64,000 nt of DNA from assembly GCA_933228895.1 (NCBI GenBank), contig OW121849.1:38348354-38412353 (forward strand), in the 5' to 3' direction. The notes beneath the pieces were generated by a model. That model ran no database searches. It saw only the letters and a list, made by a program, of their open reading frames with translations, and had not been told where the DNA came from. Below, piece by piece: positions 13,061 through 24,840 of this stretch. Numbering within the stretch: the first letter of the stretch is position 1; every line of letters begins with the position of its first letter. The DNA comes from Platycnemis pennipes (Eukaryota > Arthropoda > Insecta > Odonata > Platycnemididae). Position numbers and translations under genes: made by a program.

Positions 13061-14915
13061 AGTTTTGTCTCCTCGGCCTCGCTTTCATGGGAAGCCTCGA
13101 TACCACCCTCCGTCCACTCATCCTTCGTATCTTTTGCCTCCCGACTTTGCGCTCCCTTTGCCATGATTAATTTTTTACCACCACAAAATCTTGCTGGAGT
13201 ATCAAGAATACAACGTTCTCTCTGTCTGAAATAGTTTCAAGCGCAAGAATGTGGTGGATAAGCCTTTCGGATTTGGGATCTGCGTTTTTGTTCAATCGCC
13301 GCATAATTACCCGCACGCGTATTTCATGTAATAAAGTCACAGTGGAATGATTGTTTCCATCCAAATAATTAATGTAAATTTTGGTATCTCGTAATCAAAA
13401 TTTGTTTAAATTTTGGATGGAATAATTGTGGAGTGTGTTGTGTAATGAAGAAGTTTTATCGCATTATGTTTTGAGTGTAATTACTACTGGCGGGGAGATA
13501 TTTAACCATTTTAATGTGATTTTAATTTACAATTAGGTACCATAATATGGGAAAGCACTAAAAACGTATGCAATTTTGCTTTTTTAATTTAACTCAAATG
13601 AATTACGAGTTCGTAATAAGGAACATTCGCTGATTCGAGCCTTTGAGTAGTTTAATCTAAAACTCCTCTGGTTTGCTGCATTTATGGTAATTCGTGGCTA
13701 AAATGAATTGAAAATGGTCCATATATGTTTTAATGTACGGCAAAAAAAGCAAGGTTTATGGCCTTAGCATGTTGAACGTGCCACAATCATGCAACCAGTT
13801 TTCTACATTTTCTCACCGGCTGAAGGAGAGATGTTATCCCAAATTTTCTGCTTTACTATCTCATGGAGCTTTAGAGGGTATGACGAGGATGAATATATAC
13901 TTCTCCAAGCGCAAAAAGGAAATTGTAGATTCATTATGCCTCTACGTAAACAATGTATTTCATGAAGCTTAATTTGTTCTCCTGTCCCAATTGTTTAATC
14001 ATATTTTTCCTCGAATAAGTAGGTCTCTTTTGCTGTTTCGTACTTTTCCCTACTCTGATTATGTTGCCTTTATTTCTATATATATATAATAGTCAGCTGA
14101 GCGTGGTTGTGTGGTAGGGGAGAATCCTCGGCCCCTCCTCACTTAGTCATTAGAAGGGAGACACCAGTTATGAACGAAGCACATGCATACAGCATCACTT
14201 AATTAATGATTCGTGTAAGTTATACATTCACATTTTTCAACATGCACAGCAATATGTTCATTTGGAAGAAACATGCATTTTATTTAATAGTTGTCAATGG
14301 TTTGATTGAATTGAGTTATTATTTCCATTTGATGCGCAATGTGCAGTTAGCTTGAGTGAGTAGAGTATGTCCCTTTATACGGATGACCAACACGTATTCT
14401 CCGCGCCGGAAGGCTCGACATAAGATACCGTTGCGGTGAGCAGTGCTCACCACAACCGATATTTTTAAAGGTAGAAAGCGCATGACGGGTGAATTTTCTG
14501 TTGTCGTGTCAAATGTGGTTCGCGAGAAAGAGATCCCTAAATGCTAAGCCGTACAGTGTAGAAATTGCGTCCAACATGGACTTAAAACTAATGAAATGAT
14601 GTACACAGGCGACCGCCGAATACAGAGGCGGCGCAAACTGCTCCATCTATTATACTCCTATCCTTTCTTTTTATTATTTTGTCTATGCTCTTTTATTTTT
14701 TCATGGGAAGTCTACTATACCAGTCTATGCTGCATTTTTTATTCTTGTCGCTAATATTGACCATTTTCAAAATTTCCCAACCGCTTCACCCCTATGTGGC
14801 CCTCCAAGAGCCATAATGCTTGTGGCCTTCCGTTGTCGTGCGTCCTTACAGAAGAGCGCTTGGTCCTCCACCAATCTTAACTTCCTCGGTGTTCCGACCA
14901 CAGCCCATAGCTCTC
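13061..14915. other. Mostly AT-rich unique sequence
   Basis: No gene seen. A CpG-normal, non-repetitive patch at 13160-13340 could be functional noncoding DNA. A TA microsatellite lies near 14078-14090 and a palindrome at 14430-14456 (separate entry). Confidence 0.45.
14430..14456. other. Near-perfect 27-bp palindrome
   Basis: GTTGCGGTGAGCA faces TGCTCACCACAAC around a single central base, with one mismatch. Weaker complementarity continues outwards (AAGATACC against GGTATCTT-like sequence). No family was recognised. It could be a transposon end or a cruciform-prone site. Confidence 0.6.
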
Positions 14916-14919
14916 AAGC

Positions 14920-15185
14920 CCTTCGGTAGGTATCTACTTCCCCTTTTTTCAACCCTACCACCACTATTTCACCAGCTCCGTTTCGATCCCGTCTGGTTTT
15001 TTACCCTCCATCCGTCTGCCTCTCTCCGAACATCCCTCCACGTCCTCCTCCCTCAACTCATTCAGCCAGACTCTCTCTCTCTCTCCTTCCAACTCCGTCT
15101 GCCTCACCGAAATCTTCCATTTCTTCCTTCGCGCCATTGCCATCGCTCTGAGCTGCGTTTCCTACCATCTCCGCTCTTTTATATC
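14920..15185. other. Polypyrimidine island
   Basis: C/T-rich on plus, with a (CT)n run at 15070-15083. The 131-codon forward frame (14820-15215) is Ser/Pro/Leu-rich and has no domain. Confidence 0.65.
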
Positions 15186-15189
15186 GTCG

Positions 15190-17422
15190 GGAGGCTGGGG
15201 GCGGGGGTAGGATGATGGTAGAGTTGGGCTTGCGCCGCAAATGGCGTCACGCCCGCGTAGAATGGTCCCGGGGATCCGAGATTCTGTGTGTGGCAATGCG
15301 AGCTGGGATGGGGAATCGGAAGCCTAAAGAGGATCGTATTCGGCGTATCCGTGGGAAAAAAAAGGGAAGCGAGCGGAGAATCAAAAAGTCGACTCGAGAC
15401 GGAATGCTAAATTCGTTCCTTTCCTTTTTGTTTGAGCGTTACTATGGGGTTGTGGCCCACGTGTTCCTCAGTCCCGAAAATAAATTATTCAGGCTTTGCT
15501 CGTCGTTTTAGTCTTGTGACAGTGGGAGGACGAGATGAGATACCGTGTTGCAATAATCGTGACGATGAATATCATGTTCGTTCATTGTTTGTAATAGAAT
15601 GAGAGTGCCTTACGAGCCATTTTATCCAAGACCCAAGGAGGCAAAGTCGTGAGTAAATCTATGCATGCATGAATATGAATACTCAACGGGTGCAGGGTTT
15701 AAATATAGAGACAGATAAAGAAGCTGACAAATTTCACAACTGATTTGTAAATCAATTTCCTCAATCATTTCCTCAAATCAGCAAAAGTAGACTTAGAATA
15801 TTATGACCCCTTTGATATTTTCATAAAATTGACTTCCTTGCTCACATTATCCTAGAGTAAAATATGAAAATTTAATCAAGAATTCTAAGTGACCATTATG
15901 TTTTTAATCTATAGGCCGTTTAACTACGCTCGCGAACTTTCCTTGCTAATGTTCAATGGCGGACCAGGCAGAAGATATTATTTCGCGCGCTCGCGCATTT
16001 TGGTGTTTAGGATTTCATTATCCGTCTAATTACTCATTTTCATTCAAAGAATCGGATCATAATTACTTCTTACAGAAGATACATCCATCACCCTCAGCTA
16101 CACAGTGATGTTCCCAATGGTTTATCTGGGAAAAAAATTGAAGAAAGAGTTAAAATGGCACTGCGGTTTCCCTGAAACATCCGAACCAAAACAGAAATTT
16201 TTACGGCATTCAGTGTTGTATCGCTCTCCGATATTGATTGATGGATACGTATAACGGATAACACCCCATCTGCCTCACGCTCCATTCGGATGCAAATTTT
16301 GAATGTTGAAATGCCTTCACTTGTAGTTAGGCGCAGTTATGTACCGTAAAATGGACGGTTGCGCAAATGCGGTGGAGAAAAATTTGAAAGCGATTTTTCT
16401 CCTGAATCACTTCCATAAATGCTGTGGGGAAACACATTAACTCTTTCAAAATGCTGAATAGGTACTTTCTGTTAGAAAAAAAGGTGAATGAAAGTCTACA
16501 CTATTCTTTGAATTCCACTGCTAATTATTTTTTTCTGAACTTCTTAATATTAAAACGAAATTATATAAAGTATTATTCCACTGTAGATTCTCTATTTAAG
16601 TAAACGATCTTTTATTTCTGCATGAAATTAAAGTGTGAGTGCTAAAGAAATAGTCACCAAATTATTGTTCTTTTTTCCTCAATAGTTATTTTACATTCTT
16701 AGATGTTATCCACTTTTAGCTCATATAGTAACGCCTGGCCTAAGCTTTGAAACAGGTTTTATGTTAATAGTTTGTAACGTAAAAGTAAAGTACGTGTGAA
16801 TACAAAACATATACCTAAAATAAGAAAAGAAAGTATTCAAGAGTTCAGGTTTTATAGTGAAGCCACAACTTGAGACCAGAGTCACTCTCATGCTATCGCA
16901 GAGGAAGTAAATATTATATAAATAGCAGAAATCGTTTCCTCATTTGCATGCCTTTTATCATCTTTATTACTGACCATCACATTGTTTTATTTGGCCTAGC
17001 TCTTTTGTTGTGACATCCACTAGCTAAACAATTTCATATCAAAACAATTTTTTAACTTCACGTCTGCCATTTCCTCCTCAATGTATTTATCATCTCTGGC
17101 CTTCTTTTGCGATTCATTCCTTTCTTTTTTCTCTAGAAAACCATCTTCGTGTGGAAACAAAATGTTATACTTCAACGCTGTACCGTCTTCGTTTAAGAAT
17201 TTCTTAGAGATTTCTATTATTCTTACTCCACATGGAACATTTTCGTCAATTCCTCAGTCTGCCTATTTAATCCCTTATTTGAGGTAATACCTATATTACC
17301 AAAGGTTCCAGTTTTACAATATTTTGGCTGTTAATATTATTTCTCATAACTACAGATGACCAATCTCCATTTATCATGCTCACGATCATGATGCATTGAA
17401 ACGTATATGCCAGCCACCTTCT
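15190..17422. other. Unique sequence, no gene seen
   Basis: Purine-rich to about 15430, then AT-rich. A CpG-dense spot (CGCGCGCTCGCGC) lies near 15983. Open frames at 15212-15511 and 17081-17287 have no recognisable motif. Confidence 0.5.
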
Positions 17423-18789
17423 TAAAGGCCGTTTTACACGGTGAATGATCATGCGAATAAAATCATTCGTGAATGAATTTAAGTGATGACCTGAAATTGC
17501 TTCCGCTTACGGTGTTTTACACGGTAAATAATCTTTCCGATTCATTCCTTGTATGTTATGTGCAGAAAGGATGCGTAGTGGTAGGCCTATCGATAGTACA
17601 TATCGATTCACGAGAGATTTCCGACCAACGAAGCTGTATCGATGTTCGAAATCGATCGAAATGGTTTATTTACGTCGTTTGATATACGTGATAGATTAAA
17701 TAAAGTATGGTGTATATTTAGTGATTTTGCACAATTTTGCGGGAGAAAGCTAGAGAGAGAGAGGAGAAGAGGCCAAGGTATTCTAGGCCTGATTCACAAT
17801 TAACTGTTATTATAGGATTGTGAGGCCTATCGTGATTTATTAAGAAAGACGATGGGGCAATTTCATACTATATTAAATCTCACCATACATGATTATGAAA
17901 GATCGGACACGACGACGAGAGAAGCAATTACTGTGATAAGAGATCCTTATTCAATTTTTGACCTACATGTTTATAATTATATTGACATTTTGCAATTTGT
18001 TTCCAGCTGGCTGTCACACTTTTTAGCAACGGGCGAATCGTATCATGACCGTATACGGCTATAACGTTCCCTGATAATTCAGCAGGAATTCATGAGGACA
18101 AAATAAATGTAAATATGCTTGAAGTGTGTAGGAGTATCCATCGGAATAGATAGTGTACTATTTTAAGGTTAGGTACGTGCTATTTGTTCTAATTTATCCA
18201 AGTTCGTGGCAGCTGTGAACAAACAACAGGTGACATCCTCATGAGAGGCAATGGAAAAACGCCGATGGAGATATTTCAATGTATTGTTTTCAGTTGTAAT
18301 TTTCATGCTCTGTTCTAATACTTTATTTCTCTATGCCTACATGTCACAAGAATTATCAAAATCTTAGAATACCTACATAATCTATTATTTTCAATTCAAC
18401 CTTCGCCCAAAACGTGATTAAATGAAGAACTTCACCAGGTATAAATTATGTATCAGACTATATAAATTACCTATAAGAATTACATAAGATTATATATACT
18501 CCATGGGCACGTCAATTAATTGCAGTATATGTACCACAATCTCCGAAAACCAATTATAATTGCATTTCGTCCGCCATTTGTTTAATTTGAATCCTCTTCT
18601 ACCCGCTGTGTACATGATCTAAGTACCCGCTCGTGAAGCGAAGACGGACGTCGTGCGCTCGTATCACGAGATCATTCAAGGAATCATGCGAATGAATTTC
18701 ATGAGAGGAGAATTCCGTATTACACGGCGCATGAACTTCATGCGGTTGATTTCATTCGCATGATCATTCACCGTGTAGAAAGGCCTTAA
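17423..18789 (+). mobile_element. PIF/Harbinger-type DNA transposon, decayed
   Basis: The element (17426-18786, 1,361 bp) starts AGGCCGTTTTACACGG and ends with its inverted counterpart (reverse complement AGGCCTTTCTACACGG). The terminal inverted repeats run about 40 bp with three mismatches (through TGAATGATCATGCGAAT). It is flanked by the direct repeat TAA at 17423-17425 and 18787-18789. A 3-bp TWA/TAA duplication is the established signature of PIF/Harbinger insertion. TIR-like sequence is repeated inside each end: GTTTTACACGG again near 17514 and ATTACACGGCGCATGAA near 18719. ATCATGCGAATGAA also recurs near 18683. The interior keeps a short transposase-like relic, so this is an internally deleted, non-autonomous copy. 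The family assignment rests on TIR, target site and one motif, not on a search. Confidence 0.8.
17852..18064 (+). pseudogene. Harbinger transposase remnant
   Basis: A 70-codon frame inside the TIR element ends in LSHFLATGESYHDRIRL. Harbinger nuclease-type transposases commonly carry a segment of the form L-x-FLATG-(D/E)-S-(F/Y) before the catalytic domain, and this matches closely. Full-length family proteins are about 350-400 residues, so the DDE catalytic region is missing. The upstream part (MGQFHTILNL...) is not recognisable. Start and end are frame limits rather than true gene limits. Confidence 0.5.
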
Positions 18790-19385
18790 CAGAATGCGGA
18801 AAATATCGGGTCGACCGCGTTAAAAATTTAATGTCTTAACAACTACGATGCGTTCTTGGAGATGATCTTGACGGCCTCTGCTTATTTTTACACAAAAATA
18901 CTTAACGTAAATTATGATAATAAATGATAGCCGGAGAAAATTGCATTTCGTATGCAGCCATACTTAAAGACCCATTAGTTTTGATTATGGAGCATTTTAA
19001 CCTGGTAGTTGAAAAACCAGACGCAATAAAATTATAATTCTAACCCAAGGCAGTGTCCTCATCTATTTTACAATTATATCCTGAAATTTAGCTCATCATT
19101 GGCCAGTTGTCCTCTAAAACGCTGATTGCCACTTGTTAAACAAAAATCTTTACTATATAACTTCCATTTTTTTAGAATGTGTATTTTTTGCGAAAATATA
19201 TGTGTGCTTGTGGCACCTTAATTTCGTAAATAAATATGCGGCCATATATTCTGTAAGATCCAGAAATATCATTAATTTTCCCTTCAGCGACGTCACCTCC
19301 TCTAGCCACTTTTGCCTGGTACTTGCGTTCCTTTGCTTTATTCCTTGTCCCATCCCACCTAATAATACGTCGATCCACATTATGT
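18790..19385. other. AT-rich unique sequence
   Basis: No gene or repeat recognised. Small open frames on both strands at 19133-19495 overlap each other and lack motifs. Confidence 0.5.
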
Positions 19386-19389
19386 AGGC

Positions 19390-19930
19390 CCTTCTCGCCC
19401 CTTATCTTCGGCCTATCTTCTTTCCGCGCGGCGAACTCCTTCCCGTCTCCTCTCGAAACTTTCTCCTCTCCACGTCTTTCACTCTCCTCGCTCAAGGTTT
19501 TCTTCCAAAATCTCTCCTCCCCTATCCGCTATCTCCCTCCTCTTAACTCTTTACCTTTCCCTTTCTATCCCTCCTCCTCCTCCCTTTCTCCCTTTTCGTC
19601 ACCTTATCTTTTGTTTTCGAGCCATCCGCCGTCTCGTCGCTCATTATCGATCGTGAACCCTTTCCCCTCCTCTCTCTCTCTCTCCCCTTCTTTCTCCTTC
19701 CCTCCCCCTACCCTTGTCTCCCGCCCTTCCACCCCACTCTTCATCACCTCCCTTCTCTTTAATTTTTCTTCTTTTTATTCCCCGTAATTATACACCCTGC
19801 GTCTCCCCCAACACTCCGGCCCGCACCTCCTTCTCCCTCTCCTCTCCATTTCGTCTCTCTCCTCCTCCCGTCTCTCCTCCTTCCCCAAACGTCCAGCCAT
19901 CCTCCCCCTCAATCCCACCCCGAATGATCC
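19390..19930. other. Polypyrimidine island
   Basis: About 540 bases of nearly pure C/T on plus (TCCTCC, CTCTCT, CCCTTC units). Forward frames at 19323-19787 and 19714-19998 read Ser/Pro/Leu/Phe low complexity and are rejected as genes. Confidence 0.75.
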
Positions 19931-20319
19931 ATCCGTCGTCGTCTGCGTGTGTTCTCGCCAAAACTGATTTCGGAGTAACAGCTGTGTTCCCCGAGTAACG
20001 CTTGTGTTTTTTTTTCGCGTTCAGTTCTCTCGGTTTAAGAGATCATTCGTCATCGTCTGGCGTCTTTAAAAATACACCCGTCGGGTGAATTTTTATGCTT
20101 TAAACTCCATGTGCCACTCAGCTCTTAGAGGTTAATAACTTATCCATAGGAATATGAATAGCAGTTGTACTTTGTTTTTAATAATTTCAAGTTTGCTTGA
20201 GAACCTCGAATTAGTCATGTGTACAAATATAATGTTTTTTCTGCGTAGGCGATGAAAAGTTATTTAATTGAAATCAAATAACCTTGCTTGAAAATGAAGA
20301 CAATGAGGTGTAATAAAAG

Positions 20320-20960
20320 TTCAGAGGCCGAGACCAATGTGCTACTTGGGAAGCAAAAGCTAGAAGAGGTTAGCGAGCATCGCTATTGAGGAAGCTGAAT
20401 AACTAGAGATAAGCGATGCAAGAAGGAATAGTAGATAGAATAGATGATATATAGATACAATAGATTGATAGATACAATAGTTGCCTAAGCGAAGGGGTTA
20501 TCTACAGAAAAAAGAATATACCACTTATAGTTGGTGGTGAGGGTGAATGTAGTGACACAAAATATCAGTGCATGCATCTGGAGCAAGTTTTTTATGGCAG
20601 TGAGGTATGGATATCACTAACCGACAAATCAAGGCTCGAAACATTCGAAATATGGTACATCAATTTTATGGCCGAGTTGCAAATTAAAATGCTAAGAATA
20701 ATTCATGAAAGCAGGTCTTCTTAAAACTCAGATAAAAATCGGGACAGTTTAATTGGCCCTTTCTTATGATATAAAAAATGAGGCAAAGTTGAATGGGGAG
20801 AAAATCAAAATAAGTCTTCTTAAAGGATTCACAAAAAAAGTAGTAAAGGGTTAAAAGAGAATGATTATTCAAACATGAAGAGGTTAGTTGTTTGGGGAAT
20901 CGATTGGAGAGCTGTGTCATACCAACCATAGGATTGAATTGACTTACGATGATGGTGATG
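20320..20960 (+). mobile_element. Degenerate LINE 3' end (RTE/BovB-like)
   Basis: In broken frames the translation contains LGKQKLEEVSEHRY, a GS-x-ITRD segment, a decayed FYGSE-like segment near 20588, and finally WRAVSYQP-like sequence before the tail. These parallel the LINE at 45621-46587 (LGKQKL, EVKEFCYL, SRVTNDG, FLYGSEA, WRAASNQS) in the same order. It ends in a GATGATGGTGATG tail near 20948, typical of GAT-tailed non-LTR elements. Several stops and frameshifts show it is dead. The 5' limit is approximate. Confidence 0.75.
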
Positions 20961-22425
20961 AAAATTAAATCCCAGCTTTATATTATGCATGATTTTATGG
21001 CAATCAGATTTCACTGGGAAACATCAGGTACTAAAATAGACTTGTGCGTCGTACCTTAATGCGTGAACTTCTATCACTGCGGTTGGTGAGATCCATCTTC
21101 CGTTGCATGGCTAATAGAAGGAGAGGGTGCTTGAGGGCATAAGACATGTGTAACGGCTATTTTACGTTTTAGCGCTTTGCAAATTTATTACTTTATATAT
21201 TTGATTGTAGTAGAACGCTTGCTTTGGAAGAAGGTTGATTTCAGGTGTATGACTAAGTTTCTTTGAATTCTAATTACTTCAAGTTTACGGTTTTCAGTGA
21301 CAGCGATGAGAATGTTTATTTAATCACCCAATATTAAGAATTAACAATCAACCATCAGTGATGATTTTTTAAATTTCTCTCGAAGAAAAGCGTTTTGTAG
21401 TTTTTACCTGCTTAAGACATCCTTTACATCCCTGAATCAGTATGAATATGAAGTATTTAATTTTTTGATGGTTCAAAGCCGAACCACCACCTGGATGAGA
21501 ATACTCCTTAACGCCTTTACGGACATTTGTGTCATATTGTCTTCAACCTGTGGTCTCTGTGACATACAGGAAGCAAATGTAGGTTCACAGTTGGTGATTG
21601 CTATTTGCCTGTCGAAGTGTATTTCATTGGGGATTATTGCTCTAAACTCATTTCAACTCCACGTAGTCGTTATCAATGCAGTTTGTCATTGAATGTGATG
21701 AACCCGTGATATATTCAATGTCTTCACTTCAATTCTTTTGTTGGAACTAGGGTTTTAGTTAAGCACATTTCCAACTTTCGTAAGAAGCTGGATGTTAAAT
21801 TATTTGGTTTTCAATTATCAGGATGTAATCTTAAGTATCATGGATTTTTTAATCACTTAAGGAATGATTCTTATGTCATATAGGGTAGCTGATTATACTT
21901 ATGTTTATTCAGCATCGTAAACCTATCACCTTTACCTGATTGAGTCTATATCTTTTTAAAAGCCATGGACTACCAACAACGTGTTGGTGCCCAGATATTT
22001 TCTTACTTCAGCATCAGCTGAAGGTTTACATAGGCATCCTCCATGTCATAATTCCACCTTTCAAACATCCGAAGCTTGCTTTATAAAAAGGAGGAACGAT
22101 TACGGTACTTATTAAACCTCTTGTCGATGCATTTGGAGATAATTCTCCGTCTTCGATCGGGGCGTTGAGAGTTAAGGCGTGCGACCAAGGGGAAACAATA
22201 TGCGCTTACGCAAACCATGATGGATTGATCTCATCCTCGTCGCATCAATTACGCCCCGAGATCCACTTGGGTGGTCCCTGGTCCAAAATTAGTGCTCGCA
22301 GCGCCGTCTGCTCGGGATTGACTGTCCCAGCGCGGCAGGGCAATTTCATTTCGCCACGCTCCCAGATAAGACTCGTCTCCCTCGCCGGTCGTACACGGTG
22401 AAGAGGAAACAATGGTTTCGGGTGC
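20961..22425. other. Unique sequence, no gene seen
   Basis: AT-rich to about 22130, then CpG-containing mixed sequence (22150-22425). Open frames at 21465-21692 and 22165-22512 have no recognisable domain. Confidence 0.45.
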
Positions 22426-22429
22426 AGTC

Positions 22430-22720
22430 TCACCCCTCCCTGCACCCGGACTCCTCGTCTCCCTTAGGCTTCGCCGTCTATTAACATCCCGGCCCGACCC
22501 CACGCCTCGCACACATCATCTGCCTCCGCTTCTTTTGCACGCTTCGCGGCCGGATTATTAAGTCTCGCTGTCTGCCGCCGAGGACGGCTCCATTTGTCAC
22601 ATCTCCCTCTCTCCATACCTGTCTCCATCCCCTTCCAACCCTTCAACTGACTGACTCCCTGCCTACTCCCCCGCTCCCCCACTCTTCACTTCCCCTCGAA
22701 CGCCCGTTTTCAGTCCCCCG
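22430..22720. other. Pyrimidine-rich island
   Basis: C/T-rich on plus with CpGs. Reverse frames (22249-22682) are Arg/Gly-rich artefacts. Confidence 0.55.
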
Positions 22721-22730
22721 TCCCGGACGG

Positions 22731-22865
22731 ATCAGGACTCCCATCCCTAGGGCCCGGGTTCGAAAACCGGCCACGTACTATGTGCTGTATGGAGACCACT
22801 ACAAGTTCAGTACTCCGCCACTCGGATAGGACATGTACATGTCTTTAGAGAGCTAGGCAAACTTC
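22731..22865 (+). repeat. Degenerate SINE fragment
   Basis: CTCCCATCCCTAGGGCCCGG and GGTTCGA match the tRNA-like head of the SINE at 31131-31471 (B box GGTTCGA retained). AGTTCAGTACTCCGCCACTC then CGGATAGGACAT match its body, and GAGCTAGGCAAA matches GAGTAGGCAAA after an internal deletion. Confidence 0.7.
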
Positions 22866-22867
22866 CT

Positions 22868-22915
22868 TGTGTATGTGTGGAAGGGAGTGGTTCATCACCA
22901 AACATGCACTGCGTA
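22868..22915 (-). repeat. LINE 3'-UTR fragment, minus
   Basis: TGTGTGGAAGGGAGTGGTTC and CACCAAACATGCACT match plus-strand 26750-26790 (TGTGTGGCAGGGGGTGAATT, CACCAAACATACACT), the 3'-UTR of a LINE in the same orientation. It abuts the SINE fragment at 22731-22865. Confidence 0.6.
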
Positions 22916-23382
22916 CATGGGCGCGCCAGGAACAGGTGAAACTAGAAGGCATTTCACCAAGTGATAAGGAAAGCTCAAGTACGTCATTCAACGAGAGTTT
23001 GCATCCAATGATTATAAACAACAAAAATGTGTAATTTGTTTTAAGAATTTGTAGAGAAATTACGTAAAACCTTCTAAATTTTTACCACATGCATAAAAGA
23101 AAAAAAATGTGTGCATTAGCGAAAAACTTTTCTTGAGCGTACAGAAAGTTAGACTACCTACTGTTTATGTCTCTGGTATTCATGCTGGTATGTAGGAGGA
23201 TAATTTAATGCTAATTTTTGATCCCTTGGCACATTTCTTTGGTGTAGGATAATTCAAACGTTGAGTTTCTCAACACATTAATTCCCATCCCAAAAAGTCC
23301 TCCCAGAATTGGTTACCTCTCCTTATAATATAAAAAATAACGGGTCATTTTTTTCACCCTCTGTTTTCCTATATCTCACTAC

Positions 23383-23721
23383 ATGTTCCCCCAAAAATGG
23401 GTAGACTGAATGCCAAACGAAGAAGTATTAAAAGGAGTGGGAGAAAAGAGAAGCCTACTGAAAACTCTAAGAAGAAGACGGAATAACTTTATCGGCCATA
23501 TCTTAAGACACGATGGCCTGATGAAGACAATCGTTGAAGGAGAAGTGAAAGGTAAGAATGGCAAAGGAAGGCCTCGTGCAAGACATATGGAACAAGTGAT
23601 GAAGGATGTGAAAGAGAAGAAATACGTAAATATGAAGAGATTAGCCGATAGAAGAACTCAGTGGAGAGCTGCGTCAAACCAATCTGAGGATTGATGACTT
23701 ATGATGATGATGATGTTCCCC
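23383..23721 (+). mobile_element. 5'-truncated LINE (RTE/BovB-like) with 9-bp TSD
   Basis: The insert (23392-23712) is flanked by ATGTTCCCC at 23383-23391 and 23713-23721, a target-site duplication from target-primed reverse transcription. It encodes the C-terminal tail of an endonuclease/reverse transcriptase: PNEEVLKGVGEKRSLLKTL, GHILRHDGLMKTI, GKGRPRARHMEQ and WRAASNQSED, then a stop and a GATGATGATGATG tail. This tail domain is characteristic of a large class of arthropod LINEs. Only about 95 codons remain, so it cannot be active. The open frame is intact, suggesting a fairly recent copy. Confidence 0.88.
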
Positions 23722-23722
23722 T

Positions 23723-23948
23723 ATTACTGGGGTTGCGGTCATATATATTTTCTCATCTAAGTGCCTATTTTGATTTATGATTCACTCTTATTTTGATATT
23801 AAACGGCTTGAACAACTGCTACTTGGTGTACATACATTACTGGGGTTGCGTTCATATACATTTTCTCATCTAAGTGCCTATTTTGAAATATGATTCACTA
23901 TTATTTTGATATTAAACGGCTTGAACAACTGCTACTTGGTGTACATAA
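23723..23948. repeat. 113-bp tandem duplication
   Basis: Two adjacent units (23723-23835 and 23836-23948) each begin ATTACTGGGGTTGCG and end CTTGGTGTACAT, with only a handful of differences. They start immediately after the LINE target duplication. No similarity to a known family was recognised. Confidence 0.9.
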
Positions 23949-24585
23949 AATTAAGTAATAAAAATAAATCGGAATTATTAGACTTGCAAATAAATGGTTT
24001 CCCATTCATTGTATGAAGTCATTGGTAGTGTATGATTTTTGAAATGACATTTCAGTAAGTCAAACAGCCAATGGTGAGTAAATTAAAGTTTAAAAATAAT
24101 CGGGTAACAAAATACAATTTCTCTCCAGGGGCTCTCGCAGGGTCAGAACCACTCTAGGCTTAACAAAATGTCACATTAAAGGATATCAGAACTGTGAAGC
24201 ATATGATCATCCGACCTTATCTCCAATAAAGTCTGAGCTGAAGGAATGATTAATTAGACCTTAATCCAATAATAATTGATTGTAATAGTCATATTTTTAA
24301 TTAAGGTCTGGTAAAGGTTACCAAATATAATCTCACGTCAACGAGATCTGGGAGGCAACCAAAAATCTTGTGGTTTATACCATGTTTTTTTTGAAATTAG
24401 AGGATGAAGTTTAGAAAATTGAAGTCAGGCAATACGAAATTCATTGAACCACTGGTATCGATACACCATGGCTATTAAGATAAAATATCGTTATTCCTGC
24501 ATCGAACATTTTTTTCTGGCGTCCGTAGTCCACTTGAAACGGTCCACATCGTGTCTCACGGTGGCTCCGTCGCCCATCACACAGA
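23949..24585. other. AT-rich unique sequence
   Basis: No gene or repeat recognised. Confidence 0.5.
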
Positions 24586-24589
24586 GTCC

Positions 24590-24840
24590 GTCCCCGTCTT
24601 CCCTCCCCATCCCTCCTTTCATGGGCATTCCTCCTCCATTCCATTCTATTTAGAAAAGGACGAGGCCACTTAAGTTAGCCCCCCCCCCCCCCCTACCGAC
24701 TCACCTTCTCCTCCTGCCCTTCCGCCATCTCCCTTTTTCCGATTCCCTTAGTGCTCACTCCCAACAGTTCCCGCCCCCTTAAAACCCTCTTCCCCCCCTC
24801 CTCTTTCTCTTCCTCCTCTCCTGTGAGTGTCTCTGCCGAC
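24590..24840. other. Polypyrimidine island with C15 run
   Basis: C/T-rich on plus. It holds an uninterrupted C15 homopolymer at 24679-24693, a spot prone to assembly or replication length error. Confidence 0.7.

Noticed and set aside
15905..15970. Second Harbinger end (TAGGCCGTTTAACTACG)
   Set aside because: Resembles the TIR at 17426 for only about ten bases and has no inverted partner.
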